This document shows, one piece after another, positions 8,306 through 16,661 of a stretch of 64,000 bases of DNA. The notes under the pieces are model-generated. The model ran no database searches and was not told the DNA's origin. It saw only the letters and a list, made by a program, of their open reading frames with translations. The DNA comes from Haliovirga abyssi (lineage in GTDB: Bacteria; Fusobacteriota; Fusobacteriia; Fusobacteriales; Haliovirgaceae): NCBI RefSeq assembly GCF_030295325.1, contig NZ_AP027059.1:620001-684000 (forward strand), in the 5' to 3' direction. Position numbers and translations under genes: made by a program. Positions within the stretch are counted from its first letter, which is position 1; every line of letters begins with the position of its first letter.

Positions 8306-10012
8306 ATGGAATGGGATTGTGTGAATGCAGATATAGATAAAGTTAGGGATATATCTAAAAAATATAATATCTCTCAAAGACTGGGAACTATATTAAATGT
8401 AAGGAATATAACTTTAGATAATGAAATAAAATTGTTATTAGATGTTGACTATAAAAATTTTAATTCTCCATTTGATTTTGAAGATATGGAAGAAGTGGTA
8501 AAATGTATATTAGAAAAAAGAGAAGAAGGAAAAAAAATTTTTATATATGGAGATTATGATGTAGATGGAATAACCTCTGTAGCATTTCTCGTTATTGCTC
8601 TTAGAAATATAGGGTTTGATGTTGGATATTATATTCCAAATAGAATGGAAGAGGGATATGGTTTAAATAAAAAATCTATTGAGTATATAAAAGCTAATAA
8701 TGGAAATTTAATTATCACAGTTGATATTGGAATAAATTCTGAGGAAGAGATTAATCACGCAAGAAAATTAGGTATGGATATAATTGTAACTGACCATCAT
8801 AAAGTGTTGGAAACTGATAATTATAAAGTACTAACTATAAATCCTAAAATAAGTAAAAATTATAAATTTGAGTTTCTTGCAGGAGCAGGAGTTGCTCTAA
8901 AATTAGCTCAAGCAATATATATTTATGATGATAAAAAATTAGAAGATTTATATAAATTTATAGATATAGTTATGATTGGGACAGTTGCAGATGTAATGCC
9001 CTTATCTGGAGAAAATAGAATAATAGTAAAAAAAGGGCTTGAACTTATAAATAATAGTAATATAAAAGGGTTAAAATATTTAATACACTATTTAAGATTA
9101 GACCATAAAAAAATCAGCACAAGTGATATTAGTTTTAATATTTCACCAATGTTAAATGCTTTAGGTAGAATCAAAGATTCTAAAATAGGAGTAGATTTTT
9201 TTCTTGAAGAAGATGAGTTTAAAATTTATAATATTATAGAAGAGATGAAAGAAGCAAATAAAACAAGACGTTCTTTAGAACGAAAAATATATCAAGATGT
9301 AGAAAAAAAATTAAAAACATTAGGTAGTAAGAAATATATTTTTTATTCTAGCAGCGAGTGGCATCCTGGTGTAATAGGTGTAGTAGCAGCTAGAATTTCA
9401 TTAAAATATAAATTACCTACAATATTAATTTCTATTAATGGGGATTATGGCAAAGCATCTTGTAGAAGTGTTAAAGGAATAAATATTTTTGAGATACTAA
9501 ATCAAAAGTCAGATAAATTTATTAGATTTGGAGGACATGATTTTGCAGTTGGATTTATAGCAAAAAAAGATAATTTAGAGGAACTGGAAAATCATTTAAA
9601 AAATAGGTTGGAAAATTTTGATGTTTGTACTCTAAAAAAACGACAAAAATTAGATATGGAAATAAAAAGCTTAGAGGAAATTAATGAAGATTTTTTTGAA
9701 GATATGGATAAATTAGCACCTTTTGGATTAGAAAATGAACAACCTGTTTTTTTAACAAAAGGAGTGTATTTTGATTCAATAAGATATTTTGGAGTTGATA
9801 TGCAGCACTTTAAGTGTTATATAAGAAAAGATAATATGTTATTGGCTTCTATATCCTTTAATATTGCACATAAATTAAAAGAAATATTGTCATTAGCTCA
9901 AAAATTTGATATAATTTATTATCCAGAAAAAATATGGAATAAAGGTGAGGAAATAGTACAGCTAAAAATAAAAGATTTTAAAGAAAGTATAGATGAAAAT
10001 AAAATGTTTTAA
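8306..10012 (+). CDS. recJ: Single-stranded-DNA-specific exonuclease RecJ
   Basis: A 568-residue DHH-family nuclease that degrades single-stranded DNA 5' to 3' in recombination and repair. Motif I DYDVDG is at 83-88, TVDIGI follows, DHH at 163-165, and GTVADVMPL lies near 225. The DHHA1 part carries GGHDFAVGF near residue 412, and an OB-like C-terminal region completes the protein. The length is typical for RecJ. The start follows GGGGAG. It is the only gene between rbfA and tig and may have its own promoter in the 139-base gap, where no convincing -35/-10 pair was seen. Confidence 0.93.
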   Translation: MEWDCVNADIDKVRDISKKYNISQRLGTILNVRNITLDNEIKLLLDVDYKNFNSPFDFEDMEEVVKCILEKREEGKKIFIYGDYDVDGITSVAFLVIALRNIGFDVGYYIPNRMEEGYGLNKKSIEYIKANNGNLIITVDIGINSEEEINHARKLGMDIIVTDHHKVLETDNYKVLTINPKISKNYKFEFLAGAGVALKLAQAIYIYDDKKLEDLYKFIDIVMIGTVADVMPLSGENRIIVKKGLELINNSNIKGLKYLIHYLRLDHKKISTSDISFNISPMLNALGRIKDSKIGVDFFLEEDEFKIYNIIEEMKEANKTRRSLERKIYQDVEKKLKTLGSKKYIFYSSSEWHPGVIGVVAARISLKYKLPTILISINGDYGKASCRSVKGINIFEILNQKSDKFIRFGGHDFAVGFIAKKDNLEELENHLKNRLENFDVCTLKKRQKLDMEIKSLEEINEDFFEDMDKLAPFGLENEQPVFLTKGVYFDSIRYFGVDMQHFKCYIRKDNMLLASISFNIAHKLKEILSLAQKFDIIYYPEKIWNKGEEIVQLKIKDFKESIDENKMF

Positions 10013-10067
10013 GCTGTTTCTAAATTAAAAAAAACAAAAATTAAAATATCAAGGAGGAAGTAAAATT

Positions 10068-11360
10068 ATGAATTATGAAGTAAAAAAATTAGAGAATTCA
10101 AGAGTAGAAATTTTAATTAAATTAGAGGGAGAAGAAGTAAAAAAATATACTAAAGAAGTTGTGAATAAAATAAGAGGAAAAGCTGAAATACCTGGCTTCA
10201 GAAAAGGGAAAGCTCCTGATTCAGTTATTCTTAAACAATTTGAAGAAGCAGTAAAAGAAGAATTAGCAGAAAAAGCAGTTAATAGCAATTATGGGACAAT
10301 ATTAGATAAAGAAGGATTAAAACCAATAGATTATGCTAATATAATGAAAGTAGAGAGTACAGAAGATAAAATAGAAGTAGTATTAACAGTTGATGTTATG
10401 CCAGAAGTAAAAGTAGGACAATATAAAGGATTAGAGATAGAAAAAGAAAAATTTGAATTAAAAGATGAACATGTAGAAGAAGAGTTAAGAAAATTACAAG
10501 ATAAAAGTGGAAAATTAAAAGAAGTTGCAGAAGGTGAAGAAGCAAAATTAGATGATACTGTATCAATAAATTTTGAAGGATTTGTTGATGGAGTTGCTTT
10601 CGAAGGTGGAAAAGGAGAAAATTATGATCTTAAATTAGGAAGTCATAGTTTTATAGATAATTTTGAAGATCAAATAGTGGGACATAAAGTTGGAGATGAA
10701 TTTGATGTAAGCGTAAATTTTCCTGAACAATATAAAGAAGATCTTGCAGGAAAAGCAGCAATTTTCAAAGTAAAAGTTAATGCAATAAAAAGAATGGAGC
10801 TTCCAGAACTTAATGATGAATTTGCTAAAGAGGCTGGGTTTGAAACTTTAGCAGATTTGAAAGAAAAAAAAGAGATAGAAATTAGAGAAAGAGAAAATTC
10901 TAAAATAGAAAATGGATTTATAAATACTATATTAGAAAAAATAAAAGCTGGATCAGAAATAGAAATTCCAGAAGCATTAATAAAACAAGAGGTTAAAGCA
11001 AGAATTGCAGAATATGAAGCTCAATTGCAATCACAAGGAATTTCAATTGATTTATACTTATCAATGAATCAAATGAAAAAAGAGGATTTAGAAGCTCAAT
11101 TGAGACCAATTGCAGCAGATAAAGTAAAAGTTGATTTAATCATAAATGAAATTGCAAAACTTGAAAATGTAGAAGTAAAAGAAGAAGAGATAGAAGAAAG
11201 AATGGCAGAAGTTGCTAAATATTATGGAATGGAAATAGAAAAATTAAGAGCTGAGTTAAAAGCAAAAGGAAATTATGAAAATTTCTTAGAAAGTTTAAAA
11301 CTTGAAAAAATAACTCAAAAAACTATAGATTTATTAGTAAGTGAAACAATAGAAAAATAA
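10068..11360 (+). CDS. tig: Trigger factor, ribosome-bound chaperone and peptidyl-prolyl isomerase
   Basis: A 430-residue chaperone that meets nascent chains at the ribosome exit. The ribosome-binding signature GFRKGKAP lies at about residues 44-51. The FKBP-like isomerase domain is at about 150-240 (DTVSINFEGFVDGVAFEGG, FPEQY). The helical C-terminal chaperone domain runs to the end. Spacing and length are standard. It heads tig-clpP-clpX-lon, a common order, and its AAGGAGG site is strong. A hairpin follows before clpP. Confidence 0.96.
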   Translation: MNYEVKKLENSRVEILIKLEGEEVKKYTKEVVNKIRGKAEIPGFRKGKAPDSVILKQFEEAVKEELAEKAVNSNYGTILDKEGLKPIDYANIMKVESTEDKIEVVLTVDVMPEVKVGQYKGLEIEKEKFELKDEHVEEELRKLQDKSGKLKEVAEGEEAKLDDTVSINFEGFVDGVAFEGGKGENYDLKLGSHSFIDNFEDQIVGHKVGDEFDVSVNFPEQYKEDLAGKAAIFKVKVNAIKRMELPELNDEFAKEAGFETLADLKEKKEIEIRERENSKIENGFINTILEKIKAGSEIEIPEALIKQEVKARIAEYEAQLQSQGISIDLYLSMNQMKKEDLEAQLRPIAADKVKVDLIINEIAKLENVEVKEEEIEERMAEVAKYYGMEIEKLRAELKAKGNYENFLESLKLEKITQKTIDLLVSETIEK

Positions 11361-11365
11361 AAAAA

Positions 11366-11389
11366 GGGCCACAACTTATGTTGTGGCCT
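11366..11389 (+). terminator. Hairpin between tig and clpP
   Basis: GGCCACAAC (11367-11375) and GTTGTGGCC (11380-11388) form a stable 9-bp stem with loop TTAT. The downstream bases are AT-rich but lack a clean T-run. It may terminate weakly or protect the tig mRNA end. Confidence 0.6.
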
Positions 11390-11398
11390 AATAAATAT

Positions 11399-11446
11399 TT
11401 AGGAATGGTTTAAAAATAACAAAATTATTTTTAAAATATTTTTTAG
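11399..11446. repeat. Degenerate family A hairpin repeat before clpP
   Basis: It begins AGGAATGGTTTAAAAATAAC and continues AAAATTATTTTTAAA, resembling the left and right arms of the longer family A elements at 47465, 55041 and 58765, but with a decayed right end. It stops just before the clpP ribosome binding site. Confidence 0.45.
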
Positions 11447-11456
11447 GAGGTATAAT

Positions 11457-12047
11457 ATGTATAGTCCAGTAGTTATTGAAAATACAGGGAATTCAGAGAG
11501 AGCTTATGATATATATTCAAGATTATTAAAAGATAGAATTATATTTTTAGGAACAGAAATAAATGATCAAGTTTCTAATGCTATAGTTGCACAATTGCTA
11601 TTTTTAGAGGCACAAGATCCAGATAAAGATATTATTATGTATATAAATAGTCCAGGAGGAGTAGTTACTTCAGGGCTTGCAATATACGATACAATGCAAT
11701 ATATAAAACCAGATGTATCAACTGTTTGTATTGGGCAAGCAGCAAGTATGGGTTCTTTATTATTAACAGCGGGAGCAAAAGGAAAAAGATATTCTTTAGC
11801 AACTTCTAGAATAATGATACATCAACCACTTGGAGGAGCACAAGGTCAAGCTACAGATATAGAGATTCATACAAAAGAGATATTGAGAATTAGAAATATT
11901 ACAGAAAATATTTTAGTAAAACATACAGGTCAAACTTTGAAAAAAATAAAAAAAGATACTGAAAGAGATAACTTTATGTCAGCAGAAGAAGCAGTAAAAT
12001 ATGGATTGATTGATAAAGTTTTTTATAAAAAAAGAGGTGAAAATTAA
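11457..12047 (+). CDS. clpP: ATP-dependent Clp protease proteolytic subunit ClpP
   Basis: A 196-residue serine peptidase forming the barrel-shaped core of ClpXP/ClpAP. The catalytic Ser97 lies in GQAASMGS and His122 in MIHQPLGG. The Gly-rich NSPGGVV segment near 64-70 forms the oxyanion region. The length matches the family, with a short N-terminal propeptide-like stretch. The start follows AGGAGG. It overlaps clpX by one base (TAATG), which couples the protease to its unfoldase. Confidence 0.97.
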   Translation: MYSPVVIENTGNSERAYDIYSRLLKDRIIFLGTEINDQVSNAIVAQLLFLEAQDPDKDIIMYINSPGGVVTSGLAIYDTMQYIKPDVSTVCIGQAASMGSLLLTAGAKGKRYSLATSRIMIHQPLGGAQGQATDIEIHTKEILRIRNITENILVKHTGQTLKKIKKDTERDNFMSAEEAVKYGLIDKVFYKKRGEN

Positions 12048-13288
12048 TGGCTAAAAAAGCATCTTGTTCATTTTGTGGAAAATCAGAAGATGAAGTTTAT
12101 AGATTAATAGCAGGTCCTAATGTATATATATGTGATGAATGCGTAGAAGCTTGTTATGATATGATAGATATAGAAGGAGAAAAATTTTCTAGTAATGTTT
12201 CAGATATAAATTTATTAAAACCACAAGAATTAAAAAATAAATTAGATGAATATGTAATAGGGCAAGATGAGACTAAAAGAGTTTTGTCTGTAGCTGTATA
12301 TAATCATTATAAGAGAATATTAAGTAAGAAAAAGAATTCAAATAAAGAAGATGATGTAGAACTTCAAAAAAGTAATGTTTTAGTAATAGGGCCTACAGGT
12401 AGTGGAAAAACTTTATTAGCAGAAACATTAGCAAAAATATTAAAAGTTCCATTTGCAATTGCAGATGCAACAACATTAACAGAAGCAGGGTATGTAGGAG
12501 AAGACGTTGAAAATGTATTGGTAAGATTAGTTCAAAATGCTAATATGGATGAAAAAGCAGCAGAAACTGGGATAATATATATAGATGAAATAGATAAAAT
12601 TGCAAGAAAATCAGAAAACACTTCTATCACAAGAGATGTATCAGGTGAAGGAGTACAGCAATCTTTGTTAAAAATAATTGAAGGAACAAAATCTAATATT
12701 CCACCTAATGGAGGAAGAAAGCACCCAAATCAAGAATTTTTAGAAATTGATACTAAAAATATTTTGTTTATAGTTGGTGGAGCTTTTGATGGATTAGAGG
12801 GGATAATAAAACATAGAACTAATGAAAAATCAATAGGATTTGGGGCAGATATAAAATCAAAGAAAGAAAATGAAAAAGAAAATATGTTAGGAAAAGTATT
12901 ACCAGAAGATTTAACTAGATACGGGCTTATTCCAGAATTAATTGGAAGATTACCTATAATAACAGTTTTAGAATCTTTGGATGAAAAAGCTTTGATAAAT
13001 ATTCTTACAGAGCCAAAAAATGCACTTGTAAAACAATATGAGAAATTTTTTGATATGGAAAATGTAGAAATAGAAATTGAAAAAGAAGCATTAGAAGAGA
13101 TAGCTAAACAAGCAATAAAAAGAAAAACAGGAGCAAGAGGACTTCGTTCAATAATGGAAGCATCTATGCTTGATTTAATGTATAAAATACCATCTATGGA
13201 TAATGTAGAAAAAGTAATTATAACAAAAGAATCAATTAGTGATAGTAGTAAAGTAATTATAAAAAAGACTGATGAAAAATCAGCATAA
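12047..13288 (+). CDS. clpX: ClpX, ATP-dependent unfoldase of the ClpXP protease
   Basis: A 413-residue AAA+ protein that unfolds substrates for ClpP. The N-terminal zinc-binding domain has C7/C10 and C29/C32 (CSFC, CDEC). The Walker A motif GPTGSGKT, Walker [10 protein letters not shown] and sensor regions follow, and an R-finger region [11 protein letters not shown] is visible. The ClpP-binding IGF-type loop appears as SIGFGAD. Length and order are canonical. It starts inside the clpP stop codon and is followed 14 bases later by lon. Confidence 0.97.
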   Translation: MAKKASCSFCGKSEDEVYRLIAGPNVYICDECVEACYDMIDIEGEKFSSNVSDINLLKPQELKNKLDEYVIGQDETKRVLSVAVYNHYKRILSKKKNSNKEDDVELQKSNVLVIGPTGSGKTLLAETLAKILKVPFAIADATTLTEAGYVGEDVENVLVRLVQNANMDEKAAETGIIYIDEIDKIARKSENTSITRDVSGEGVQQSLLKIIEGTKSNIPPNGGRKHPNQEFLEIDTKNILFIVGGAFDGLEGIIKHRTNEKSIGFGADIKSKKENEKENMLGKVLPEDLTRYGLIPELIGRLPIITVLESLDEKALINILTEPKNALVKQYEKFFDMENVEIEIEKEALEEIAKQAIKRKTGARGLRSIMEASMLDLMYKIPSMDNVEKVIITKESISDSSKVIIKKTDEKSA

Positions 13289-13302
13289 AACAGGAGGGAA
13301 TT

Positions 13303-15606
13303 ATGAAGCAAGCACCACTTATTCCTGCAAGAGATTTATTACTTTTTCCAGGTGTAATAGCACCAATATTTATAGGAAGAAAAAAAAGTATTGGTAGTTT
13401 ACAAAAATCTTTATTAGATAATAATCAAATGATATTATTTATGCAAAAAGAAAAAACAAAAGAAAAAATAAAATTACCAGAAGATATATATGATATAGGA
13501 TTGCTTGTAAATATTGTGCAAACAGTTAAAATGCCTGATTCCACAATAAAAACTCTTGTAGAAGTTAAAAATAGAGTAAGATTATTAGAAGTTATAGAAA
13601 ATAAAGATGAAATTTCAGGAAAATATGAAAATATAAATTTTGAAACAGTTGATGAAGAACAATTAGAAGCAACTAAAAGAAAAGTTATTACTATATTTGA
13701 AAAATATGCAAGAATTACAAATAAAGTTTCTCCAGAGTTGGTTTTAAATTTAAGAGGTATAGATTCAACTTCAAAAATGTTTGATTTAATTAGTGCTAAT
13801 TTAAATATTTCAACTCAAAGAAAGCAAGAACTTTTAGAGATTTTTACTTTAGAAGATTATGGATATAAATTAATTGAAGTTTTAACTCATGAAGTAGAAA
13901 TTTTAGAATTAGAAAGAGAAATAGATAAAAAAGTAAAAGAACAAATGACAAATATTCAAAAAAATTATTATTTAAGAGAAAAAGTGAAAGCAATTCAAGA
14001 AGAATTAGGGGAAAAGAAATCAGGAGATGAACTTGCAGAATTAAAAGAAAAAATTGAAAAATCTAACTTGCCAAAATATGCAAGAGAAAAACTAGAAAAA
14101 GAATTATCAAGACTTATGAAAATGCCTTCTCATTCATCAGAAGCATCATTAACAAGAGTATATATAGAAATTATATTAGAGCTACCTTGGAATGAAGCGA
14201 CAAAAGATACATTAAATATAAAAAAAGCAAAAAAAATTCTAGATGAAGACCATTATGGATTAGAAGAAGTAAAAGAAAGAATATTAGAATTTTTGGCTGT
14301 AAAGAAATTAAATAATAAATTATCAGGAACAATTTTATGTTTAGTTGGACCTCCTGGTATAGGAAAAACATCACTTGCGAAATCAATAGCTAGATCACTA
14401 GGTAGAAAATTCAGCAGAATTTCATTAGGTGGAGTTAGAGATGAAGCAGAAATAAGAGGGCATAGAAGAACATATATTGGGGCAATGCCTGGAAGAATTA
14501 TAAAGGAATTAAAACATGTAGGTACAAATAATCCACTTATATTATTTGATGAAATAGATAAAATGGCAACTGATTTTAGAGGAGATCCATCTTCTGCACT
14601 GTTAGAAGTATTAGATCCTGAACAAAATAGAGAATTTACTGACCATTATGTAGATATGCCATTTGATTTGTCAAATATATTTTTTATAACCACAGCAAAT
14701 AATCTTGGAGAAATTCCAGGACCTTTAAGAGATAGACTTGAAATAATTACATTAGATAGTTATACAGAATTTGAAAAATTAAATATAGCGAAAAAACATC
14801 TTTTGAAAAAATCTCAAGAAGAAAATGGATTAAAAGATTATAAAGTAAAAGTTTCAGATAAAGCTTTATTGCGTATAATTAATGAATATACTAGAGAAGC
14901 TGGAGTGAGAGGATTAAAAAGAGAACTAGATAGAATTTTTAGAAAAGGTGCTAAAAATATATTAGAATTTGATAAAAAAGATGTAATAGTAAATTTAAAA
15001 AATCTAAAAAGTTATTTAGGAAATGCTAAATATAGACCTGATAAAATGAGAATAAAAGAGGGGAAAATTGGGGTAGTAAATGGATTAGCATGGACATCAG
15101 TTGGAGGAACAACTTTAGAAGTTCAGTCTATAAAAATGCAAGGGAAAGGAAAACTTCTTCTAACTGGGAAATTAGGAGATGTGATGAAGGAATCTGCACA
15201 AGTAGCACATAGTTTTGTAAAGTCAAAAGCAGAAGATTTTAAAATATCAATAGATTGTTATGAAAAATCTGATGTGCATTTACATTTTCCAGAGGGTGCT
15301 GTTCCAAAAGATGGTCCATCTGCAGGGATAACAATAACAACTGCAATAGTGTCTATTCTAAGTAATAGAAAAGTTCGACAAGATATTGCAATGACAGGAG
15401 AAATAACAATTACAGGAGAAGTTTTACCTGTTGGTGGAATAAAAGAAAAAGTGATTGGAGCTCATAGAGTTGGAATAAGAGAAGTTATTTTACCAATAGA
15501 TAACGAGGTCGATACAGAAAAATTGCCTTCTGAAATAAAAAAAGATATGAAATTTTATTTTGCAAAGGTATATGATGATGTGGAAAAAATAGTTTTTGAA
15601 AAATAA
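13303..15606 (+). CDS. lon: ATP-dependent protease Lon
   Basis: A 767-residue cytoplasmic protease with fused domains: an N-terminal LON substrate domain (about 1-200), a coiled-coil segment, AAA+ with [15 protein letters not shown] and LFDEIDK, and a serine-lysine peptidase domain. The catalytic dyad is Ser673 in PKDGPSAG and Lys714 in GGIKEK. The length is normal for LonA. It removes misfolded and regulatory proteins. The start follows AGGAGGG. It ends the clpP-clpX-lon run, and the gap to engB holds half of a family A repeat. Confidence 0.97.
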   Translation: MKQAPLIPARDLLLFPGVIAPIFIGRKKSIGSLQKSLLDNNQMILFMQKEKTKEKIKLPEDIYDIGLLVNIVQTVKMPDSTIKTLVEVKNRVRLLEVIENKDEISGKYENINFETVDEEQLEATKRKVITIFEKYARITNKVSPELVLNLRGIDSTSKMFDLISANLNISTQRKQELLEIFTLEDYGYKLIEVLTHEVEILELEREIDKKVKEQMTNIQKNYYLREKVKAIQEELGEKKSGDELAELKEKIEKSNLPKYAREKLEKELSRLMKMPSHSSEASLTRVYIEIILELPWNEATKDTLNIKKAKKILDEDHYGLEEVKERILEFLAVKKLNNKLSGTILCLVGPPGIGKTSLAKSIARSLGRKFSRISLGGVRDEAEIRGHRRTYIGAMPGRIIKELKHVGTNNPLILFDEIDKMATDFRGDPSSALLEVLDPEQNREFTDHYVDMPFDLSNIFFITTANNLGEIPGPLRDRLEIITLDSYTEFEKLNIAKKHLLKKSQEENGLKDYKVKVSDKALLRIINEYTREAGVRGLKRELDRIFRKGAKNILEFDKKDVIVNLKNLKSYLGNAKYRPDKMRIKEGKIGVVNGLAWTSVGGTTLEVQSIKMQGKGKLLLTGKLGDVMKESAQVAHSFVKSKAEDFKISIDCYEKSDVHLHFPEGAVPKDGPSAGITITTAIVSILSNRKVRQDIAMTGEITITGEVLPVGGIKEKVIGAHRVGIREVILPIDNEVDTEKLPSEIKKDMKFYFAKVYDDVEKIVFEK

Positions 15607-15637
15607 TATAAAATAATATATGAATGGATTAGAAACA

Positions 15638-15682
15638 ATTTTTTTATAATAAAATATGAAAAACTTATTTTTAAAACGTTCC
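15638..15682. repeat. Right half of a family A repeat, before engB
   Basis: The bases resemble the right arm of the 58765-58865 element: a TTTTTATAA segment, then a GAAAAACTTATTTTTAAAACGTTCC ending that is split here across 15658-15682. No left arm is visible, so this is a truncated copy. It lies 28 bases before the engB start. Confidence 0.55.
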
Positions 15683-15709
15683 ATAATTTTAGGAATAAAG
15701 GAGCAAAAA

Positions 15710-16285
15710 ATGGAAATAAAGAGAGCTGATTTTGTAAAGTCAGCAGTTTATTCAAAAGATTATCCAGAAAAGACAAAAATAGAGTTAGCTTTTGTTGGAA
15801 AATCAAATGTTGGGAAATCTTCTTTGATAAATAGTTTAACTAATAGAAGAAAATTAGCCAAAACCAGTAAAACACCAGGAAGAACTCAACTTATTAATTT
15901 CTTTTTGATAAATAATGAGTTTCATTTTGTTGATTTACCTGGATATGGTTTTGCCAAAATAGCAAAAGTTATAAAAGATACATGGGGAAAAATAATAGAA
16001 GATTATTTGACTTCAGAAAGAAATAAATTAGTTTTTGTATTATTAGATATAAGAAGAACTTTATCAGAAGAGGATGCAAATTTATTAAGATGGTTAGAAC
16101 ATTATGATATTGATTATAAAATAATATTTACTAAAACAGACAAATTGTCAAATAATGAAAGATTTAGACAATTAAAAAAGATTAGGGAAAAAATGGAATT
16201 TTCTAATGAGGATGTGTTCTTTTATTCTTCAGTTACAAGAGAAGGAAGAGATAAACTATTAGAATTTATAGAAAGTATAAAATAG
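15710..16285 (+). CDS. engB: Ribosome biogenesis GTPase EngB/YsxC
   Basis: A 191-residue TRAFAC-class GTPase needed for 50S assembly. It carries GKSNVGKSS (G1), a threonine in switch I (TPGRTQ), DLPGYG (G3), TKTD (G4) and a late SSVT (G5). The start at ATG 15710 follows AAAGGAG; an earlier in-frame ATG at 15656 falls inside a repeat and lacks a binding site. Placement behind lon is common. Little follows it but repeats, up to valS. Confidence 0.94.
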   Translation: MEIKRADFVKSAVYSKDYPEKTKIELAFVGKSNVGKSSLINSLTNRRKLAKTSKTPGRTQLINFFLINNEFHFVDLPGYGFAKIAKVIKDTWGKIIEDYLTSERNKLVFVLLDIRRTLSEEDANLLRWLEHYDIDYKIIFTKTDKLSNNERFRQLKKIREKMEFSNEDVFFYSSVTREGRDKLLEFIESIK

Positions 16286-16302
16286 TGGATAATGCCCTAT
16301 TG

Positions 16303-16438
16303 ATTTTGTAGGGGCGAACCTATGTGTTCGTCCTTATGATATTAGTGTCGCAATTAAAAATTAGTAATAATTTTTAGGATGTTTCTTGTAGGTATCCAAT
16401 AAAAATAAGGGCAATCACAGGGGATTGCCCCTACAAAA
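16303..16438. repeat. Composite inverted-repeat element with two family C hairpins
   Basis: The outer ends ATTTTGTAGGGGC (16303-16315) and GCCCCTACAAAAT (16426-16438) are perfect reverse complements. Inside are two small hairpins, 16308-16337 (GGGGCGAAC/GTTCGTCC, loop CTATGT) and 16409-16430 (GGGCAATC/GATTGCCC, loop ACAGGG). The second shares its loop with the copy at 8222. It is probably a small mobile or expanding intergenic repeat. No coding capacity was seen. Confidence 0.65.
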
Positions 16439-16453
16439 TTTTAAAAACATATC

Positions 16454-16576
16454 ATGATTAGACCCCAAAAAGGTAGTTTTCTAAAATCATACCACTACAT
16501 ATAGTTTCGTAAAAACTTTCGAACACTATATATAGTGGTATGAAGAAAACTAAATACCTTTTTGTGGGTCAATCAT
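16454..16576. repeat. Long near-perfect hairpin upstream of valS
   Basis: The arms pair over almost their full length: ATGATT/AATCAT, GACCC/GGGTC, AAAAAGGTA/TACCTTTTT, GTTTTC/GAAAAC, ATCATACCACTA/TAGTGGTATGA, then CATATAGT/ACTATATATAG, leaving a short loop near 16510-16520. The rest of the 376-base gap before valS (16577-16661) is plain AT-rich sequence without a clear promoter. It is either a single MITE-like element or a structured leader. The T-box consensus is absent. Confidence 0.6.
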
Positions 16577-16661
16577 ATTATTATATCAAAAATTAGTATT
16601 GTGACGTAGTTTGATTTAATGATAGGAATTATAAAGATATAAATTTATGGGAGGCGAAAAT

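Noticed and set aside
12730-13311. Minus-strand open frame of 193 codons inside clpX
   Set aside because: Serine- and phenylalanine-rich shadow of the clpX coding strand; no family features and no promoter.
16454-16661. T-box riboswitch before valS
   Set aside because: The conserved GGGTGGNACCGCG-type antiterminator sequence and a Stem I specifier layout are absent; only a long simple hairpin is seen.
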